8,077 nucleotides of DNA from Candidatus Woesearchaeota archaeon (GTDB lineage: Archaea; Nanobdellota; Nanobdellia; Woesearchaeales; UBA10200). The stretch's first letter is position 1; each line of letters starts with the position of its first letter. The position numbers and the translations under genes are program-made. Positions 4,598 to 8,077 of the stretch are shown here, piece by piece. Under the pieces are notes generated by a model, which searched no databases, had not been told where the DNA came from, and worked only from the letters and a program-made list of their open reading frames with translations. The DNA lies in NCBI GenBank assembly GCA_016180275.1, contig JACPBN010000027.1, forward strand, positions 1-8,077, read 5' to 3'.

Positions 4598-5017
4598 TTA
4601 TCCAACCAGCTTTTGCATCTCTTGCTCTAGCATTCTTGCGTGCATTATCATCTCTTGCAAATCATTTCCCATCTTCTGCTGGACTTCTTTCATCTCAGTA
4701 AGCTGGCTTTGAATAAGCTCTTTTGCCTTATCCATTCCCTTTGCAACAACTGTCTTTGCGCCAACATTCATCAGCACTTCAGAGCTGTCCAGCAAATTTG
4801 CCTTAACAAAAATTCCTGAAGTTACAGGAACAAGAATTTCGCTTCCAATTTTAGTATTTTTTAATTCATCTATGCTGTGCTTTGCAACAGTTGCTTCCAT
4901 AAGATGCTGCTCAACAGCTTCCATCTGCTGCTGGAGCTGCTTAATCTGCTGCTGTAACATTTGCAGCTGCATGTATATCTGCTCTGCTTTCTCCCTGTTT
5001 AATTCTTCTTGGTTCAT
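4598..5017 (-). CDS. pfdA: Prefoldin subunit alpha
   Basis: Prefoldin is a jellyfish-shaped hexamer (two alpha, four beta) that holds unfolded proteins and passes them to the thermosome chaperonin. This 139-residue subunit has the expected layout: an N-terminal coiled coil rich in Q and L (about 1-52), a beta-hairpin region (about 55-92, with ILVPVTSGIFVKA and a VGAKTVVAKG turn), and a C-terminal coiled coil (about 95-138). Length and the VPVTSG motif fit the alpha subunit. A GGTGA ribosome site lies 4 bases before the ATG, supporting this start. In many archaea pfdA sits beside ribosomal protein genes; here it stands alone, with element C just upstream. Confidence 0.93.
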   Translation of the reverse strand: MNQEELNREKAEQIYMQLQMLQQQIKQLQQQMEAVEQHLMEATVAKHSIDELKNTKIGSEILVPVTSGIFVKANLLDSSEVLMNVGAKTVVAKGMDKAKELIQSQLTEMKEVQQKMGNDLQEMIMHARMLEQEMQKLVG

Positions 5018-5069
5018 TTAGTCACCTTAATCTTAAAAATATATGGAATTTATTATTTTTATGCTTTAT

Positions 5070-5266
5070 AGTGGCTCATGCCACCGGTGAGCACTGGTTG
5101 TTTTTGTTGATGAGTTGCTCCTCCTCTACACTTGTAATATTAAATGTGACATTAGGAAAGTATTGCGTGTTGTGTTATCTAATTTTTATTGCAATGGCAT
5201 TGCCCGTCGCAACATCGGTTATGTTTGTGGAATTGTGCTCACCAAAAATTGGTGGCATGAGCCACT
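5070..5266. repeat. Inverted-repeat element C
   Basis: The outer arms AGTGGCTCATGCCACC (5070-5085) and its exact complement (5251-5266) form 16 perfect pairs. Each arm can also fold on itself (GTGGC-TCAT-GCCAC). The next arms are GGTGAGCAC (5086-5094) with GTGCTCACC (5235-5243). The core 5112-5213 follows, in the opposite orientation to copy A. The arms have no resemblance to those of A or B. I see no convincing target duplication at its ends, partly because the flanks are low-complexity AT. It fills the gap between the PRPP synthetase and prefoldin genes and has no credible coding frame. Confidence 0.75.
5112..5213 (-). repeat. Conserved core, copy C (inverted relative to A)
   Basis: Read on the minus strand it begins GTTGCGACGGGCAATGCCAT and ends GTAGAGGAGGAGCAACTC, matching copy A at both ends, with ACGCAAT, CTTT and TCACAT in register between. 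It points toward the prefoldin gene, just as the A and B cores point toward the membrane protein gene. Confidence 0.85.
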
Positions 5267-5308
5267 TGATTATTATAATTTAATTAGTATGATATATTAA
5301 TTAAAAAC

Positions 5309-6301
5309 CTATCTCCATTTAAAAAACTTATTAAGCCTGCGATCTGTTTTCTTCAAAGTCTCATCAAATAATGCACTAATTGATTTGTTAGTATGTATTC
5401 TCTTTATTGCCTCTCCTAACATAAATCCTACAGATAAAAATTTAATTTTTGCAGGTATATTTGCATTGCCATGGTCAATTGTATTTGTTAGCACAACTTC
5501 TTTGATTGCATTATGTGTCAATCTGTCTAATGCAGGATCGCTTAAGACTCCATGTGTTGCAGCAACATATACTTCTTGTGCGCCATTTTCAATCAATGCT
5601 TTTGCAGCCTCCAAAATTGTGCCGCCTGTGTCAATCATGTCATCCAAAATAATGCAATTAAAGCCTTTAACATCTCCTATAACCCTCATCTCTGCAACTT
5701 TATTAGGCACATCCCTTCTTTTATCAATAATTGCCAACGGCGAGTCTAATATTTTAGCTAAGACGCGGGCATTCTTAGTGCCGCCTGCATCTGGGCTGAC
5801 TACAACGGTATTATGCAGCTTTTTTTCAAGCAAATAATTTGCTAACAATGGAACTGCCGTAAGGTGGTCAAGTGGAATATCAAAGAATCCCTGAATCTGC
5901 CCAGAATGCAGATCTATTGTAAGAACTCTGTCTGCACCTGCTTTTGTGATTAAGTTAGCTACCAACTTTGATGTTATTGGTTCACGTGATTTAGTTTTTC
6001 TATCTTGCCTGGCATAGCCATAATAGGGGATAACTGCAGTTATTCTATCAGCAGATGCTCTTTTTAATGTATCTAATATAATAGACAGCTCCATCAAATT
6101 ATAATTAACATCTTTGCTTGTTGGCTGTATTACAAAGACATCTGTGCCACGCACATTTTCCTCTATTCTTACGTATATCTCTCCATCTTTAAACTTAGAA
6201 ATGCTGATATTGCCCAATGGCACTTGTAGATATTTGGCAATCTCCTTGGCTAATGGCAAATTTGCGCTGCCGCTGAAGACTTTTAATGGAGCTCCGTACA
6301 T
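5309..6301 (-). CDS. prs: Ribose-phosphate pyrophosphokinase (PRPP synthetase)
   Basis: The enzyme transfers pyrophosphate from ATP to ribose 5-phosphate, giving PRPP for purine, pyrimidine and some amino acid pathways. It has 330 residues, close to the roughly 310 of class I enzymes. Visible motifs are SGSAN at 10-14, KFKDGEIYV at 36-44, ATP-binding ARQDRK at 97-102, HSGQIQGFF at 132-140, SPDAGG at 169-174, DKRRD at 193-197 and the PRPP-binding loop DDMIDTGGT at 220-228. The C-terminus is slightly extended and basic (KKTDRRLNKFFKWR). The closest resemblance is to the bacterial and eukaryotic class I type rather than the short archaeal class III type. A TATA box lies 27 bases before the ATG, so the message is probably leaderless. 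Its product feeds the purine pathway that GMP synthetase ends. Confidence 0.97.
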   Translation of the reverse strand: MYGAPLKVFSGSANLPLAKEIAKYLQVPLGNISISKFKDGEIYVRIEENVRGTDVFVIQPTSKDVNYNLMELSIILDTLKRASADRITAVIPYYGYARQDRKTKSREPITSKLVANLITKAGADRVLTIDLHSGQIQGFFDIPLDHLTAVPLLANYLLEKKLHNTVVVSPDAGGTKNARVLAKILDSPLAIIDKRRDVPNKVAEMRVIGDVKGFNCIILDDMIDTGGTILEAAKALIENGAQEVYVAATHGVLSDPALDRLTHNAIKEVVLTNTIDHGNANIPAKIKFLSVGFMLGEAIKRIHTNKSISALFDETLKKTDRRLNKFFKWR

Positions 6302-6323
6302 TTAATGCACCCTTGTATAATGG

Positions 6324-6333
6324 TTATAAAATA
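6324..6333 (-). promoter_or_regulatory. TATA box of prs
   Basis: The minus strand reads TATTTTATAA, centred about 27 bases before the prs ATG. The AAGGGTGC between box and ATG may be part of the untranslated sequence or coincidental. Confidence 0.45.
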
Positions 6334-6436
6334 TTCAGGTATCCTCTAAACACCACTACCCCCTATCAATATAATTAATAAACGGATAATTTGCTAGTTA
6401 ATATAAAAACTTATCTGAGTTTTAGCATTTTTTCAG

Positions 6437-6673
6437 TTACTTAGTAATGAAATCCACAGACTCAAGACTCTCAAATACCTTATCCCCTGTAACAAAATTC
6501 ATTTTATTTTCTATTGCATACATATATCCAACACAATCAAATATAGACAAATTCTTTTTTTTGTTGTCTATTCTGGATATTACTGCTTTAATTAATACCT
6601 CTCTTGGGGCTGCTCTGCAAATAAAACTTAATTTTTTATGCCAATAATCTGCTGTTTTTCTATCATATTTCAT
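6437..6673 (-). pseudogene. C-terminal half of a PIN-domain nuclease
   Basis: The 78 residues match the second half of a VapC-type PIN domain: a helix before LSIFDCVGYMYAIENKMNF, then VTGDKVFESLESVDFI. D46 and D64 correspond to two of the catalytic acidic residues. The N-terminal part with the first aspartate (normally LDTN or similar) and the conserved glutamate is missing, so a free-standing nuclease is unlikely. The ATG overlaps the stop codon of the preceding TIM-barrel gene (ATGA), so it could be translated by coupling. It may be a remnant whose front was lost when the upstream gene came to lie here, or a short protein with another use. Full-length VapC-like proteins have about 130 residues. 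No antitoxin gene adjoins it. Confidence 0.7.
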
Positions 6674-7506
6674 ATATTAGTCAGCATCTTCCTTATTGCT
6701 TTTATGCCAGCTAATCTCTTGTCAAAGCTCTCACCTAGTACATCTAACTCGAGAGTAAAATAACCCTTATAATTCAATCTATTTAATAATTTCAGAAACC
6801 CAGTAAAATCTATGTTACCTTCACCAATTGCATTATGCTCATCATATTTACCATGATTGTCATGTATATGCATATCTTGCACAAAATCTTTGCCTAATGC
6901 ATTAACAACATCACTATAATACTTTACTGGTTCGCAGACAGTATTAGCATGCCCGATATCAAATGTCATCTTTAAAGTATTAGTGAAATCTCCTGCTTCT
7001 AACAATTTCTTTGCTGCCAGTATATAATGCTCCTGTTTTTGCGGCAATTGTGGGCAATCAGCTGGCATATTCTCAAAACATAACATCACATTAGCTTTCT
7101 TTGCATCATTTAATATTGGCACAAAATTCCTTATAAACTTTGGTAAAATAGAATCAATATCAAAGCTTTGGTAAGGCCCATGCACCGTCATCATGTCAAT
7201 TTCTAATCTTTCTGCCAGCTTAATGCTTGCCTGCATTTCTTTAATCCCAAAATCAGCAAATAACTTTACATCATCTGATAAATTTACATGAGTAAAAGGC
7301 GCATGCATAATTAATCCAACATCATAACTCTGTGATAATTCTTTTATTTTTTTTATCTGCCCGGAATTAACCAACTGCGGAGCAAACCTTGGGTAATCAC
7401 ACATTAACTCTGTATATTCAAACTTATTCTCTGCAAAGAACTCAAATTCTTTCTCCCATTTTTCTTCTGGCAGTATAGCAACTGCCATTATAGCGCCGAT
7501 TTTCAT
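6670..7506 (-). CDS. Endonuclease IV-like / xylose isomerase-like TIM-barrel protein
   Basis: This 278-residue protein belongs to the AP endonuclease family 2 TIM barrels, which include endonuclease IV (cuts DNA at abasic sites) and many sugar isomerases and epimerases. It has candidates for all nine metal ligands of the three-zinc endonuclease IV site: H68 (MHAPF), H109 (VHGPY), E145 (FENMP), D183 and H186 (FDIGH), H215 (HIHD), D222 and H224 (YDEH), and E253 (LELD). The stretch HNAIGEGNIDF also resembles endonuclease IV. Length fits either activity, and DNA-binding loops cannot be judged by eye, so I leave the symbol blank. A TATA box 29 bases before the ATG suggests a leaderless start. The stop overlaps the start of the PIN fragment. 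Confidence 0.88.
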   Translation of the reverse strand: MKIGAIMAVAILPEEKWEKEFEFFAENKFEYTELMCDYPRFAPQLVNSGQIKKIKELSQSYDVGLIMHAPFTHVNLSDDVKLFADFGIKEMQASIKLAERLEIDMMTVHGPYQSFDIDSILPKFIRNFVPILNDAKKANVMLCFENMPADCPQLPQKQEHYILAAKKLLEAGDFTNTLKMTFDIGHANTVCEPVKYYSDVVNALGKDFVQDMHIHDNHGKYDEHNAIGEGNIDFTGFLKLLNRLNYKGYFTLELDVLGESFDKRLAGIKAIRKMLTNI

Positions 7507-7531
7507 AATGGTAATTAGAAAATATTGTTAG

Positions 7532-7539
7532 TATAAATA
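7532..7539 (-). promoter_or_regulatory. TATA box of the TIM-barrel gene
   Basis: The minus strand reads TATTTATA, centred about 29 bases before the ATG at 7506. No Shine-Dalgarno is present, consistent with a leaderless message separate from the regulator gene upstream. Confidence 0.6.
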
Positions 7540-7575
7540 GTTTGTTGTTAAACAGTGTTTCAGAATCTAGTCAAA

Positions 7576-7938
7576 TTAAGTTTCTATTTCAGTATATGGA
7601 AACATATCTATTGATAGTTTACATACTAAATTAGGGATTTTCTTATTGTCTTCATCTGTTATTTTAATTAATCCAATGCCTTCTAGGTATTTTATGTTCC
7701 TAAAAACTACTTCATAGGGCTTGTCAAGTTCTTTAGCAAGTTGATATATATTTTTAATATTATTTCTATAAATTCGCTGTAATAGCTTTATTCTTTCAGG
7801 GCTAAATACTTTGCTAAAAGTCTCTGGTGTCATCACTATTCCTTTTTCAGCCTTGTCTAAAATTCCTTTTGCTATTTTTTTATTAAGCTCCTTATTATAT
7901 TTGCTTATTGATTCAACAACTTTGATATCACAATTCAT
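7576..7938 (-). CDS. Winged-helix DNA-binding protein, antitoxin-like (HVO_A0114 type)
   Basis: The protein has 120 residues when started at the ATG 7936-7938. The first part (about 1-35) is helical. It is followed by VMTPETFSKVFSPERIKLLQRI, a helix-turn-helix (NIYQLAKELDKPYEVVFRNIKYLEGIGLIKI), and a short strand-rich tail. The pattern of a 'sPeRikLL..I' helix, then SxxxLAxxL, then VxRxIKxLExxGLI fits the HVO_A0114 family of MarR-like proteins, often the antitoxin or repressor beside a small toxin. An ATG at 7945-7947 also exists in frame, but it lies inside GGAGATGAT, a near-perfect complement to the 16S 3' end, which is placed 4 bases before the second ATG. The gene follows the upstream gene's stop by 12 bases, so the two form an operon. 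Confidence 0.78.
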   Translation of the reverse strand: MNCDIKVVESISKYNKELNKKIAKGILDKAEKGIVMTPETFSKVFSPERIKLLQRIYRNNIKNIYQLAKELDKPYEVVFRNIKYLEGIGLIKITDEDNKKIPNLVCKLSIDMFPYTEIET

Positions 7939-7951
7939 ATTTATCATCTCC
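7939..7951 (-). promoter_or_regulatory. Shine-Dalgarno site choosing the regulator's start
   Basis: GGAGATGAT (7943-7951, minus strand) differs from the ideal GGAGGTGAT at one base and is followed by AAAT and the ATG at 7936-7938. It overlaps the last G of the upstream stop codon, which indicates translational linkage of the two genes. Confidence 0.75.
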
Positions 7952-8077
7952 TATTCTAATTTTACAGCTTCCTTAAATTCTTCTTTTAATATTTTTTCAC
8001 TAATTTCTTTAATAAATTTTTCAGCTTCATGGAAAGTTAGTGCCGCTCTTTTTACCTCATCTCTGTTATACGTATGA
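7951..8077 (-). CDS. 3' end of an unknown gene, possible toxin partner (partial)
   Basis: Only the last 41 residues are in the window. They read HTYNRDEVKRAALTF, then HEAEKFIKEISEKILKEEF, and end in KLE before TAG. They are strongly helical and charged. The frame is open to the window edge, and its stop overlaps the ribosome site of the regulator gene, so it is very likely a real upstream gene in the same operon. HVO_A0114-type regulators are frequently paired with a small toxin (for example TumE/DUF6516 proteins), which makes a toxin plausible, but no diagnostic motif lies in this tail. Confidence 0.7.
   Translation of the reverse strand, partial: HTYNRDEVKRAALTFHEAEKFIKEISEKILKEEFKEAVKLE

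Noticed and set aside
3300..5266. Elements A-C as integron attC sites
   Set aside because: In attC sites the conserved boxes are at the ends and the middle varies; here the middle is conserved and the ends vary, and no integrase is present.
5071..5300. Overlapping + strand open frames of 70 and 61 residues
   Set aside because: They are translations of the inverted-repeat element C; no start signal or conserved motif.
5385..5837. 150-residue + strand open frame
   Set aside because: It is antisense to the PRPP synthetase gene, whose motifs are unmistakable.
6302..6436. Intergenic stretch between prs and the PIN fragment
   Set aside because: Apart from the prs TATA box I see no gene, repeat or stable hairpin.
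7939..7947. ATG at 7945-7947 as the regulator start
   Set aside because: It lies inside the GGAGATGAT ribosome site that is correctly spaced for the next ATG, three codons later.

Overview
The window reads as a piece of an AT-rich archaeal chromosome. The evidence is a 33-residue ribosomal protein eL41, a prefoldin alpha subunit, tRNA genes interrupted by bulge-helix-bulge introns, TATA-type promoters about 26-29 bases before several start codons (leaderless transcripts), and GGTG/GAGGT-type ribosome sites elsewhere. A small uncultivated lineage such as a DPANN archaeon (Woesearchaeota or Pacearchaeota-like) would fit, but that placement is inference.

Layout. Positions 1-110 hold a strong hairpin resembling the end of an IS200/IS605 element. 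Positions 198-1240 are an RNA-gene region: tRNA-Arg(GCG) on +, then on - the tiny eL41 gene (336-437), an intron-bearing tRNA-Glu(UUC), a tRNA-like gene lacking its T arm, and a tandem tRNA-Val(UAC)/tRNA-Gly(GCC) pair, both with introns. The three introns sit at three different places (T loop, D loop, anticodon loop). Positions 1370-3187 (-) encode a fused, long-form GMP synthetase.

Positions 3188-3935 have no gene. They carry two neighbouring inverted-repeat elements (A 3300-3560, B 3575-3892), each flanked by an 8-base direct repeat. A cysteine-rich membrane protein (3936-4568, +) converges on prefoldin alpha (4598-5017, -). A third element, C (5070-5266), lies between prefoldin and PRPP synthetase (5309-6301, -). 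A and C share a core of about 103 bases in opposite orientations, and B looks like a diverged relative. The arms that flank the core are self-complementary within each copy but differ in sequence from copy to copy. This is the least explained structure in the window.

The right part (6437-8077, all -) holds a C-terminal half of a PIN nuclease domain overlapping, by ATGA, the stop of an endonuclease IV-like TIM-barrel protein. Upstream of these is a winged-helix regulator preceded by the 3' end of another gene, in an arrangement resembling a toxin-antitoxin pair.

Functionally, PRPP synthetase and GMP synthetase are both purine nucleotide enzymes, while eL41, the tRNAs and prefoldin belong to translation and protein folding. 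The genes are mostly single units with their own promoters rather than one operon.
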